Shown here piece after piece: positions 50,468-59,649 of a DNA stretch of 64,000 nt. The notes below the pieces were generated by a model, which did no database searches, had not been told where the DNA came from, and was given only the letters and a program-made list of their open reading frames with translations. Origin of the DNA: Glossina fuscipes (lineage: Eukaryota > Arthropoda > Insecta > Diptera > Glossinidae); the NCBI RefSeq assembly GCF_014805625.2, contig NW_023998433.1:977753-1041752 (forward strand), given 5' to 3'. A program made the translations under genes and the position numbers. Position 1 is the stretch's first letter. Each line of letters opens with the position of its first letter.

Positions 50468-50933
50468 NNNNNNNNNNNNNNNNNNNNNNNNNNNNNNNNN
50501 NNNNNNNNNNNNNNNNNNNNNNNNNNNNNNNNNNNNNNNNNNNNNNNNNNNNNNNNNNNNNNNNNNNNNNNNNNNNNNNNNNNNNNNNNNNNNNNNNNNN
50601 NNNNNNNNNNNNNNNNNNNNNNNNNNNNNNNNNNNNNNNNNNNNNNNNNNNNNNNNNNNNNNNNNNNNNNNNNNNNNNNNNNNNNNNNNNNNNNNNNNNN
50701 NNNNNNNNNNNNNNNNNNNNNNNNNNNNNNNNNNNNNNNNNNNNNNNNNNNNNNNNNNNNNNNNNNNNNNNNNNNNNNNNNNNNNNNNNNNNNNNNNNNN
50801 NNNNNNNNNNNNNNNNNNNNNNNNNNNNNNNNNNNNNNNNNNNNNNNNNNNNNNNNNNNNNNNNNNNNNNNNNNNNNNNNNNNNNNNNNNNNNNNNNNNN
50901 NNNNNNNNNNNNNNNNNNNNNNNNNNNNNNNNN
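50468..50933. other. Assembly gap (466 N)
   Basis: A non-round N count implies an estimated size. Its right edge falls directly on a tandem repeat, which probably caused the gap. Confidence 0.95.
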
Positions 50934-51037
50934 TGGTATCCCACGCCGCAGTCAACACTTGGTATCCCACGCCGCAGTCAACACTTGGAATCCCACGCCG
51001 CAGTCAACACTTAAAATGCCACGCGGCCGTCGACAAC
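50934..51037. repeat. GC-rich 26-bp minisatellite at gap edge
   Basis: Four consecutive 26-base units start at 50934, 50960, 50986 and 51012. Units 1 and 2 are identical (starting TGGTATCCCACGCCGCAG), unit 3 has one change and unit 4 has several. It is strikingly GC-rich for this region and probably continues into the gap. Confidence 0.93.
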
Positions 51038-51039
51038 CC

Positions 51040-53600
51040 CAAAAATCATGATCTTGAACTGTTTTTAATTCTGAATCAGATATTCTTCCCGAAAGAATAG
51101 CAACATTGAACATTGTGAGAGTCGTAGATTAAGAGCTTCCATAGGTACGAAAACTTTAACTTTCTTATGAAAACGAAGAAAACATAACCTTTTCTGTCTG
51201 TTCCCGGTATATATGACCAAAAAATATTGCAGGGCAAGCCAAGCACAATATGCATTAACAAAACTACAACTTTCATCCTTCACGACAGGCAACTTCCTAC
51301 AGGAACACAAGGCAAGGCAAAGCGGGGCAAGACAATACAATATTTCTAAGCTTGAAGATAAGAGTTAGTTTTAACGTATTCGAGTACTGGGCAGAAGACA
51401 AAGTTTCCTCTATAGCATTATACATTCATGTGGACTCTCACTGTCACGACAAATTATGATGATTGTGCACGAAAGCGAAGTCTTTTTCATCGTATGGCAC
51501 ACGCTAGCATTGTTATTATATTGAGAAACTTTTCCTTAACTTGAACATCAAACATTACTGAACGAAGTGCTTGGCGATATTTAAACACAGGATGATTATT
51601 AGGCATTACGAACAGGAAATCGATTCTCAAAACGCTACAGCAATCTCTCCGATGACTTTCGTTTTATGATGGATGCGTTAGTTAATTTTAATCTTTCTTT
51701 AATTTTTTCGTTGGATGTAATTGAAATCTAAAAAGGTCTCCAAGAAGAGAGAGACGTTTGCACTAGAGTTTTCAACGTCTAAATGGTAGCGCAACGGGCT
51801 TATTTGATTGGAACTGTTGTGTATAACCGCAACATATCCTCATTTTTCTTTAAGTAGACTTTTGTTCTTGAAGTTATAGGTTTTTGCACATCCACTGTGT
51901 AAATTGAAATACTACATGTAAATAGGAAGATCTCTCCCGGAGAGGACAAAGATGAACAAATCAATTTTTCATTCGTGTGTAAATTATTAAGCAGTTCATT
52001 ACAGACCAAAGATGAAGCGTAAGCTGTGTAATGCGCGAATGACATTATTGGTTGATCGCATAAACTTTTCACGATTGTTTGACTTTAATGGAACTAAATT
52101 CTGATGGCAGCCACGTTTTGAATAAGTGACTTGGGGAATATAAGAACTTTGGCTATTCATGTCAATTTATCTTTCTTAATGTTGCAGCAGATATGATTTT
52201 GTTCTGGATGGATGATGATAAGTAATAGGCATGTTTTCAGTTTTGAGAGAAAACGGATTTGCAATTTTTTGTTGACGTTCCCCCGTTTCGTTTAGCCGGT
52301 TGCCTTGAAGGACTTTTCACAGACGAGTATGAACAAACTTCTTTTTCACTCTTTCTCAGAAGGATATTTCTGCACTGCAACTGCTGTCTAAGGAAGTCGA
52401 ATTATGTCGGTCTGACTCATGCTAAATACCAGTTGCTGTCTCACATACAGTTGCCTCCTATGTTCAATCACGGCCACAACAGTTTCCTCAAACGTCCATG
52501 ATACACGACAATGTTTTGTTGATGTTGTTGTAGCTGTTGTTATTGTTATCGTTGTGTGCAATTCAAATGATTTTGTTAAAATTTAACAAAATTAATTAAA
52601 ATAAAATATTACATAGCAACCGTGGTTAAATCTAATTAAAGAAAGTATTTACAATTTCGAATTCTTTTTTTTTTTTTTTTTGCAAATTACAATTGAAGGT
52701 TTCTTTCGAAAAATTAATAAACTATTTAAAAAATGGCTATTGCTTTTACAACTTGAATTTTTTTCAAAAATTTTACATGGTTTGAAAATACTAACTTAAA
52801 AACTGTTCATGTAAAATGTGTTCTCTTGCGTTTTTAAAATTATGTTTAAAAAAGTATGTTACATTGTCCCTTTTTTTCCTACGTAATTAATTAGTGTTCT
52901 ACTGAAGAAAAAAGACATTTCTTGAGATAATAAACAAAAATCAAAATTAATAAAATTTTTCTTGTTGAACAGTGTTGTTAATGCTGCTGATGCTGTATCG
53001 TATGGATTCCCTTTAACGATATCGATGAGACACACTCAACATAACTCCAAAAACTGATTTAAATTATCAAAACCATAATATCTTTCGATCAAAAATCTTT
53101 CAAGTTACAATATTAAAAGTCATTGGAATACTCTGGCAAGTTATCAAATGATTGATTATGGTCTCCTGTAAAAGCATCATTAGTGTGAGAAAAGGTATTT
53201 AACTAATTAACCTGTTCGGGTAAAGTGCAAGGAATGCCCTTGCAGCACATTTCGTATCGATCAACCTACAAGGCGTTATATTCGCGCAGTAGTCCGTTTG
53301 TAAAACCCATTTTTGCTCAGACACTGGTTTTACCGACAAAAAGCTAGAAAAAAAAACCAAAAAAAAAAAAAAAATAAAAACAGAAGAAAATAGGAGCAAC
53401 GCATCTTGTGTAAGGAATGATGAGAGAAAAGGCAAACCGCCACATTATTGCAAAAAAATGCTTGAATAAAAAAAGTTAATCTCAGATAATCACTGTCCAA
53501 GGGATGATCTTCATATATAGAGCTTTTTATTTCTCTCTGCCTCCTCCTCTAAATGTTGGCTCACACTTCTCAATATGTTAGCCAAAGTCCCTTTTAAACT
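51040..53600. other. Non-coding stretch
   Basis: AT-rich with homopolymers (T-run 52665-52681; A-runs near 53350). No gene was recognised. Confidence 0.4.
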
Positions 53601-53616
53601 CTTCGTGGTGGACTCT

Positions 53617-53650
53617 GTTATGCCCAGGTACCGATCAACTGTAGCATAAC
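53617..53650 (+). repeat. HP1 hairpin, copy a
   Basis: Stem GTTATGC/GCATAAC (7 bp) plus CAG/CTG around the loop GTACCGATCAA; followed by GCTAAAAA. Confidence 0.7.
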
Positions 53651-53788
53651 GCTAAAAATATCTCCAAAAAATATATATAGAAAAAAAGGGAAGAGGGAAA
53701 ACACGACTTTCACATTAAACATGTTGTCTTCGTCTATGTCTTCAGTAACACGCAGACTATATACTTTATATCAATGATCTACTGCATG

Positions 53789-53822
53789 GTTATCCGCAGG
53801 CACTGATCAACTGCGGCATAAC
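53789..53822 (+). repeat. HP1 hairpin, copy b
   Basis: GTTAT/ATAAC, one bulged C, then CCGCAG/CTGCGG; loop GCACTGATCAA; followed by GCTACAAA. Confidence 0.75.
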
Positions 53823-53956
53823 GCTACAAATAACAGTAAAAAAAAAATAATAATAAAAAAACAAATAAAAATAGAGAAAAGAGAAGAGAGTCGGTGGATG
53901 GATTTTTTTCTCTCTCTGTCCTGATCCTCATATATAACACCATTTTAAAGTTGCAA

Positions 53957-53989
53957 TATAGCACACAGGCACCGTTCAACTGTGATATA
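53957..53989 (+). repeat. HP1 hairpin, copy c
   Basis: CACAG/CTGTG closes the loop GCACCGTTCAA; outer TATA/TATA; followed by ACTATAAAA. The inner stem changes from the C-G pair of copies b and g to an A-T pair. Confidence 0.6.
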
Positions 53990-54118
53990 AAACTATAAAA
54001 GCGATTCGTAAAATAAATCGAAAAGAGAGCCGGTAAAAAAAAGGAAAGAAAAAAAGTCACGTTGAATGCCTCGATAAGCTAGAGAAGCCCACGTCAGCAA
54101 AGGTTAAATCTCTTCGTA

Positions 54119-54136
54119 TACCGCCGCTATCAGGTA
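54119..54136 (+). repeat. HP3-like hairpin, outlier copy
   Basis: TACC/GGTA around GCCGCTATCA, resembling the CCGCCATATGA loop of HP3. The short stem makes this weak. Confidence 0.35.
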
Positions 54137-54143
54137 AAGCAGA

Positions 54144-54177
54144 GTTATGTACAGGCACAGTTCAACTGTTACATAAC
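54144..54177 (+). repeat. HP1 hairpin, copy d
   Basis: GTTATGTA/TACATAAC (8 bp), one bulged T, CAG/CTG; loop GCACAGTTCAA; followed by GCTAGAA. Confidence 0.75.
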
Positions 54178-54286
54178 GCTAGAAGGTACAAAGTAACACA
54201 GAACCAAAAACAGAAAAACTTTTTCTGTTACATATTCTATACCGTGGATGGGCGCGTCTTCCGATGCCTTCAAATTACTTTTTCTA

Positions 54287-54318
54287 TTATGCTCAGGAAC
54301 ACAATCATTGCATGCATA
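54287..54318 (+). repeat. HP1 hairpin, copy e (degenerate)
   Basis: TATGC/GCATA outer pairing, loop region CAGGAACACAATCATTG aligned with CAGGCACCGATCAACTG; followed by ACGCTATAA. Confidence 0.45.
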
Positions 54319-54640
54319 CAACGCTATAAGAAAAACCATTAAAATACACAAGTAATGTGACGCAAAAATAACCTAATTTAGAAAAGCCGTGTTTAGCCGA
54401 TGAGCAAAAAAAGCAGCACAATTGATATCTCAAGCTTCTTTACATGCAAACTAGATTCGTATATATGCGTATATGCGTATATAGGAATCGCGCACATACC
54501 CATGTGTATGCATATATAAATACATATAATATATATTCATATAAACATATATATCATATATGCAGGTGTTATGGCAGCAGAGCTTTTCGTTTCTTGGCAT
54601 ATAGCATCGTCGGGGCTTGATGATGGTGGTAATGATTACT

Positions 54641-54655
54641 GCGATATCCTTAGCT
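54641..54655 (+). repeat. HP4 core, copy e (diverged)
   Basis: GCGATATCCTTAGCT, two changes from the 16-base core AGCGATTCCCTTAGCT. Confidence 0.5.
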
Positions 54656-55035
54656 TTTACAGCATTGACTTAAAATCATTCCGAATCACAAATTTTCAAC
54701 GTATTATCATCTGCAAATGCGCATCTTCTCTATAGTTGGCTGGTAAGATTACAAGTAAATCTTATATAAATATGTATTTAAATAAACTTATAGGCTACAT
54801 AAGAAGTAATCACCTGTCATCGTCATGATTATCATCAACATGTAGTTAATCATAATGCGGTTTCACACTGAGTTCTTATTTTAAGATCTTTGCAAATATT
54901 TTCATCATATTGGAAATTTTTGCTCACACATCTCGACCTCCAAAAAGTTAATTAACAAAATGATGTGCTGCTTTTTCATCAGAATACAATGAATATTTAA
55001 TGATTTGCTGTGACTAGAGTGTCATCAAATACATA

Positions 55036-55051
55036 AGCGATTCCCTTAGCT
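55036..55051 (+). repeat. HP4 core, copy a
   Basis: A perfect AGCGATTCCCTTAGCT without an evident upstream hairpin. Confidence 0.7.
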
Positions 55052-55251
55052 ATTTACATCATACACATCATTACATTAATATCATACAATACATGCCTGA
55101 TTGCCATAGCCATTTCCACGTATCACACTATGCCGCCATGCACCACAATAATATCTCATTGAGTGTACATTCACCATTATTGGTATTGACTGTTGAAGAG
55201 TTGTTGCTGTTGTGAATTTTTATTTATTTTTATTTTTTCGTTCTTTTCGTG

Positions 55252-55316
55252 TCATGATATATTTATTTAATACAAGCACGATATATATCATGAAAACAAT
55301 AGCGATTCCCTTAGCT
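55252..55316 (+). repeat. HP4 unit, copy b: hairpin plus core
   Basis: TCATGATATAT (55252-55262) pairs with ATATATCATGA (55283-55293); an A-rich spacer leads to AGCGATTCCCTTAGCT (55301-55316). Confidence 0.75.
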
Positions 55317-55512
55317 TTTCTTAAACGAGCCACCACTCCGTGAAAATATCATTATCTCCATCATTACATCATTGTATCGATTACCATCCAACAGCGATTT
55401 TTTTTACATAAAATTATTGTTGTTAAGAATATATGTTTACTTGTTTTTTTGGTTGGTTGTGATTGTTGTTTTTGAATTATGGTTTTTGTTGTTGTTGTTG
55501 TTAAACGGAGTT

Positions 55513-55569
55513 TCATGATATATATAGAGAAATATATCATGACAAAATATATTAGCGATTCCCTTAGCT
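55513..55569 (+). repeat. HP4 unit, copy c: hairpin plus core
   Basis: TCATGATATAT (55513-55523) pairs with ATATATCATGA (55532-55542); core at 55554-55569. Confidence 0.75.
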
Positions 55570-55639
55570 TCTTCTTATTCATATGAGCCAGCCATATATA
55601 CATATACATATATCTTTACATATACATATTTATATACAT

Positions 55640-55656
55640 ATATCTTTACATATATA

Positions 55657-55698
<42 letters not shown>

Positions 55699-55718
55699 TA
55701 TATATATATATATATATG
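55640..55718. repeat. (TA)n with palindromic AACTATAT...ATATAGTT
   Basis: A long alternating TA run containing ATATAACTATAT and its inverse ATATAGTTATAT, able to form a cruciform. Confidence 0.85.
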
Positions 55719-55799
55719 CATTTACATTAATTGTAATCATCATAATCAGCATCAATATTTTCAACCAGCATGGGACAGCTATAATGATATTGCTATGGC

Positions 55800-55846
55800 C
55801 ATGATATATGTGGAAATATATCATAAAAACAGCGATTCCCTTAGCT
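55800..55846 (+). repeat. HP4 unit, copy d: hairpin plus core
   Basis: CATGATATAT (55800-55809) pairs with ATATATCAT (55816-55824); core at 55831-55846. Confidence 0.75.
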
Positions 55847-56056
55847 TTTTTTCTTATTTAAATGATCTTTTTTCTTCTTTTTTTTTCATTTATATCAACG
55901 TCTCAGATAATCACAGAAAGCAGAATTTGTGAAGAAGCTACTTGAAAACTCGAACATGATAATGACATGTCTGCTAAAACCTCTCATTCAACTTTTCTTT
56001 AATCATCGGTCTAGTGAGCCTTAATCTTTTATCGTACGTCTAGTTTTAGTAACAGA

Positions 56057-56079
56057 TATACGCCGCCATTTGACGTATA
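56057..56079 (+). repeat. HP3 hairpin, copy a
   Basis: TATACG/CGTATA around the 11-base loop CCGCCATTTGA. Confidence 0.7.
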
Positions 56080-56090
56080 GAAACCCTTCA

Positions 56091-56115
56091 GCAATCGCCG
56101 CCTTATGGTGACTGC
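56091..56115 (+). repeat. HP3 hairpin, copy b
   Basis: GCAATC/GACTGC (one mismatch) around GCCGCCTTATGGT. Confidence 0.6.
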
Positions 56116-56127
56116 AAAAATTTTAAA

Positions 56128-56152
56128 GGAATAATCGCCATATGACAATTCC
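56128..56152 (+). repeat. HP3 hairpin, copy c
   Basis: GGAAT/ATTCC outer stem around a region with CGCCATATGAC. Confidence 0.5.
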
Positions 56153-56188
56153 CCATAGACGCACACACTTTACTTTCCCATATTTCTG

Positions 56189-56213
56189 TTAATCGCCGCC
56201 ATATGACGATTAA
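56189..56213 (+). repeat. HP3 hairpin, copy d
   Basis: TTAATCG/CGATTAA (7 bp) around the 11-base loop CCGCCATATGA. Confidence 0.75.
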
Positions 56214-57130
56214 ATTAATTCATAAGGGTACAGATAATTATTATAGCCGAAATACACACTATTTGTAATTCTTAGCTACACAGGCTGCAAGTAAAATTAT
56301 CATTGACAAAAGCAAAAACAGGAATAACGTATTTACAATTCGTAAATGTTTTAATACTATCAACATTAACGCTCCAATAATTAATTCTGAGTTTTGCATT
56401 AGAAGTATTCGTCTTGTATGCCATAAAAATTTTACCGATATGTATATCACACAAAACATTGCTCATTCAAACTAATAAGATCAACATACAACTAAGGGCG
56501 TATGAGATGCATGTAGTTCAACATGTTGCTGGAGAATTGTTAGGTAAATATCTGTTACTCAATTGTTCTCCTCGAAAAGAATGTATTTAATTTAGAAACA
56601 TGCTTGCTTATATTGGATTAAGCAACATGTGTACTGCTTAGAAATCCCAACATGTTACCTGAGTGATAAAAATAATTTAAAACAGGTTACAATAAGTATT
56701 CGATTTGAGGTTGTCAGTGCTTCATGCAAAGTTTTTAAAATATGAACTTGAACTGCTTTTGATTGCATATGAAATCTTAAATTGTACAAAGGTTTTCACT
56801 GTGTGTATCCATGCGCACCTGCATCGACGTTAGATTTCGTAAATGAATATAAAAAAAATGTTGCCATAACACTAAAATCTTTACGCATCTTACTTAATCC
56901 TTCTACTCTATTTCTTGATGTGCAAAAAGTGCAAGTATTGTTGATAGATGAGAGTTGATGTAGTTCAATATTTCCGCAAATTTCCAATTCTGTTTTTAAA
57001 AAAACGTAATTATTCAATACAATATAATTTGTTACTTGGTTTATGAAACTCGTTCCTGTTACGATGAATTTGATTATAGCTGCCTTTAATTTTACGCTTA
57101 ACTATGAACTCGACATAAGTTTTGTAAAAT

Positions 57131-57180
57131 TCTGTAAAAACTTCATTAGTTGATAGAAACGATTTTTTATGTGTCTTACT
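57131..57180 (+). repeat. HP2 motif, copy a
   Basis: TCTGTAAAAACTTCATTAGT, then TGATAGAAA, ending CTTACT; 50 bases. Confidence 0.6.
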
Positions 57181-57286
57181 CAGATACTACTGAATAGGAT
57201 CGTGCACAGCAAGCGTATAGAATATAGCCTGGACAAACTGGAGGGTTTATTATAATAATATGCAACCATTCGTGTCTTATATAAAT

Positions 57287-57334
57287 TCTGTAAGAACTTG
57301 ATTAGTTGATAGAAGTTTCTTATCACAGCTTACT
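57287..57334 (+). repeat. HP2 motif, copy b
   Basis: TCTGTAAGAACTTGATTAGT, then TGATAGAAG, ending GCTTACT. GTAAG/CTTAC and AACTT/AAGTT can pair. Confidence 0.65.
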
Positions 57335-57455
57335 CTAATTGCGCAATAGATACTTGACTTGATCATGAGGGAAGCTTATTATGTGGCCCAAATCAATCCG
57401 AAGCACAGTTGCAATAATCAAGTGAGATGCGAAGTACGTACTTTTGCATAAATAT

Positions 57456-57505
57456 TCTGTAAAAAGACTAATTAATTGAAAACAACATCTCATGGCGGCT
57501 TACTA
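57456..57505 (+). repeat. HP2 motif, copy c
   Basis: TTCTGTAAAAAGACTAATTA to GGCTTACT; 50 bases, pairing less clear. Confidence 0.55.
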
Positions 57506-57636
57506 AAATTCAAAAGCAGCTATATGTTCGATGATAAAAGTTTTACAAACACGTCGTAGACGTACATTAAATGTACAATCCGTTGTTGATGTTCCCATTA
57601 CGCAAAAAAGACCAGTTGAAGGCCGTTAATATAAAT

Positions 57637-57687
57637 CATCCTGTAAGAACGCGTTTAGTTTTAGAGAAATTACAACGTTCGCTTACT
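57637..57687 (+). repeat. HP2 motif, copy d
   Basis: CCTGTAAGAACGCGTTTAGT to GCTTACT. GTAAG/CTTAC plus AACG/CGTT form the best stem of this family. Confidence 0.65.
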
Positions 57688-57750
57688 GTGATGCTTAGCT
57701 TAGTTTTATTTTTCTAAAATGGGCTCTCTACAGCTGAATGCATTGCTTTA

Positions 57751-57782
57751 ATTATGCACACATACGGATCAACTGTCACAAC
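57751..57782 (+). repeat. HP1 hairpin, copy f (degenerate)
   Basis: ATTATGCACACATACGGATC then AACTGTCACAACGCTAGAAA. The loop and the downstream ACGCTAGAA are kept; the stem is weak. Confidence 0.5.
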
Positions 57783-57980
57783 GCTAGAAATTATAGAATT
57801 TGCTGTTTTCGTTTGTAAAGTAAGAGAATCTTGCCTTCAGAAAATGTTTACAAGCGTAAGTTAAATCTAGTATATTATGCCCAACGTCACAACACTCTCT
57901 AGCCCTCGCAAGCTTTACATGAAATTATATACTGCGTTACAAACTTTTCCATTGCGACGCTGGTGCTAAAGTCACTCGAT

Positions 57981-58032
57981 GCAATCCTGCAAAAACCCAG
58001 TTAATCTAAGAAATTCGTTATGATTGCTTACT
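57981..58032 (+). repeat. HP2 motif, copy e
   Basis: CCTGCAAAAACCCAGTTAAT to GCTTACT. GCAATC (57981-57986) pairs with GATTGC (58022-58027). Confidence 0.55.
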
Positions 58033-58142
58033 TCTTTGCTTTTGATATGACTAGCAGACTTGCAACTTGAGAGTTGCGGGCAAATACGCCTGTATCTTAT
58101 TATAAGAATCTATAGACGCAGATACCAGTTGAAATTGAGTCA

Positions 58143-58177
58143 TAGAACAAGAATTAGTTAAATGTCCTCTCGCTTAA
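58143..58177 (+). repeat. HP2 motif, copy f (diverged)
   Basis: TAGAACAAGAATTAGTTAAA to CGCTTAAT, shorter than the others; 160 bases after copy e. Confidence 0.35.
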
Positions 58178-58239
58178 TTTGCTTAGTTCACACGATTACG
58201 CTTAACTCGAACACACAAGCCAGCTTATGTTTTACGAAA

Positions 58240-58273
58240 GTTATACGCAGGCACCGTTCAACTGCGTCATAAC
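58240..58273 (+). repeat. HP1 hairpin, copy g
   Basis: GTTAT/ATAAC, one bulged C, ACGCAG/CTGCGT; loop GCACCGTTCAA; followed by GCTAAAA. Confidence 0.78.
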
Positions 58274-58817
58274 GCTAAAATGCAGACAATTTTCGATATT
58301 TCTTTTTATAATTTAATACCTTGAACACCGTAATCTCATATTCTCTTGGTAATTATCCAAATCAATGGATAAGCATAGGCTCATTCTAATTGCGCGATCC
58401 TAGACAAGTTTCCAATCGTAAACCTGAATAGCTTTTTACTAAAGCTTGTCAATATTTCACATTGACTGAGTCCCAAGGATAGTAATGCAATCCTTTTTTG
58501 CGTAATCTCATTTTGTTTTCTTTTGTGTGGCTACAAAACAGAAATTTTCCATATTTAGAATTCATAAGTATGTAGCTTGCCTTCTTGAAAAAATTTCTAA
58601 GTTTTTGCAACTGTAGTATTCCCAAGTTACTGGTAATTATGTCTACGTATGCTTAGCAAGTTTTTGGTTACTTTCTCTGGTTTCCAAAAGTTGATATTAA
58701 AGCTTAAATGGACTCGTTTAACAAACGCTGCAAAATTAATATGGAATATAAATCGTTATACTGATACAAGTACTTCAATTTACGTGATATTATACGCAGT
58801 GCATCCAGAAATTTGAA

Positions 58818-58823
58818 TGTATG

Positions 58824-58857
<34 letters not shown>

Positions 58858-58871
58858 TATATATATATATG
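58818..58871. repeat. (TA)n microsatellite
   Basis: Two TA runs separated by CACA. Confidence 0.85.
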
Positions 58872-58954
58872 TAATAAGAGTTGTCTAACCTTAACACTGA
58901 TAGCGTTTAGCTTGATGACAATTTAGGTCCAGTAGTACTAATCTCCATTGGTAG

Positions 58955-58988
58955 ACTATGGGCAGGCACGGATCATCTGCTTCATAGT
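58955..58988 (+). repeat. HP1 hairpin, copy h
   Basis: ACTATG/CATAGT (two base pairs swapped relative to GTTATG/CATAAC), GCAG/CTGC; loop GCACGGATCAT; followed by GCTATAAAA. Confidence 0.75.
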
Positions 58989-59258
58989 GCTATAAAATTT
59001 TTTAAAAATTCTACTGATAAACGGGTTTCAAAAAAATTAATACTCAGGTCTAATACGAGAATACTCATATCTCAAAATAAATTTATACTCTAAACGATAA
59101 TCACGATCCTCTTTGATAGTACCGCGGAACGCTCTGCAATAGAATTTGTAAGTTAAACAACTATAAACAGAGAAATCTTACGACGGCAAGAAGCTTTTTA
59201 ATCATAAATGCGCAAGGCGACACCGACTACAATTGTCACGAAATTAAAGCAGTTTCCT

Positions 59259-59531
59259 TTAGGCAACCCACAAATCAGAACAACGCAGAACAAGAAAGAA
59301 TCCTATGTTCGCAGCTAACACTTTTGTAGAAATACTGAAATTTTCAAAAATGCATATTTCGCTTTTTGCAATAACTTGATACCATATATAAAGTAATCCT
59401 GCACTGGAAACGGTCACAGCAGCTAACATTGTTCGCTCTGCGCACTCGTTTGCTTTTGGATGCCCATCAACCTCGTTAGGCAACGTGTTGGTTGGGTAGT
59501 CCACAGTGGTTATCAATTCATTATCAGGCAT
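59259..59531 (-). CDS. Hypothetical small protein (90 residues), uncertain
   Basis: The ATG at 59531 starts MPDNELITTVDYPTNTLPNE, with a charged middle (DGHPKANECAERT) and a likely membrane helix (MLAAVTVSSAGLLYIWYQVI), followed by a second hydrophobic stretch (VLAANIGFFLVL). The composition is less random than neighbouring ORFs. A short in-frame intron could also be drawn (donor after TTTATATATG, acceptor AAATTTTCAG), so the exact product is open. No family was recognised. It lies 271 bases right of the last HP1 hairpin, on the opposite strand. Confidence 0.4.
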   Translation of the reverse strand: MPDNELITTVDYPTNTLPNEVDGHPKANECAERTMLAAVTVSSAGLLYIWYQVIAKSEICIFENFSISTKVLAANIGFFLVLRCSDLWVA

Positions 59532-59649
59532 GTTTAATCCTTTTATTGTTTATAATTGTGTAGAATTTGTACTTTTTGAAGAACATATGTATTGTAGGAT
59601 GTTGCTGGAGTTTAATTTTATAAAGGAGTCGAGTACACTCCGAAGTTTT

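Larger units (their letters stand above)
53617..58988 (+). ncRNA. Array of recurrent hairpin motifs; candidate structured non-coding RNA locus
   Basis: At least four motif families recur in one orientation: HP1 (eight copies), HP3 (four clear copies), HP4 (five copies) and HP2 (five to six copies). HP1 and HP2 units are spaced about 145-185 bases apart within clusters. The motifs are kept while the DNA between them is diverged, and HP1 and HP3 stems show compensatory changes. No ORF covers the motifs. That a transcript exists, and its limits, is inference. Alternatives are a decayed satellite-like tandem array or a set of independent small RNAs. Confidence 0.5.

Noticed and set aside
50934..51037. 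CRISPR-like repeat array.
   Set aside because: The units are directly tandem without spacers and the DNA is a fly genome; it is a minisatellite.
50423..51100. Three long ORFs of 173-216 residues.
   Set aside because: They consist almost entirely of the N gap.
55583..55804. 73-residue ORF of Ile/Tyr/His repeats.
   Set aside because: It is translation of ATATAC and TA repeats within the hairpin region.
58240..58247. GTTATACG here and GTTATCCG at 53789 match the roX-box type consensus (GUUNUACG/GUUNUCCG) of Drosophila dosage-compensation RNAs.
   Set aside because: The match is eight bases with wobble, only some HP1 copies fit, and the box lies in the 5' arm of the stem. It is worth a test but not enough to call a roX RNA.
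53617..58988. Array of H/ACA or C/D snoRNAs.
   Set aside because: HP1 hairpins are too short and lack a pseudouridylation pocket. No regular RUGAUGA/CUGA box pairs flank the units. CTANAA only loosely resembles box H.
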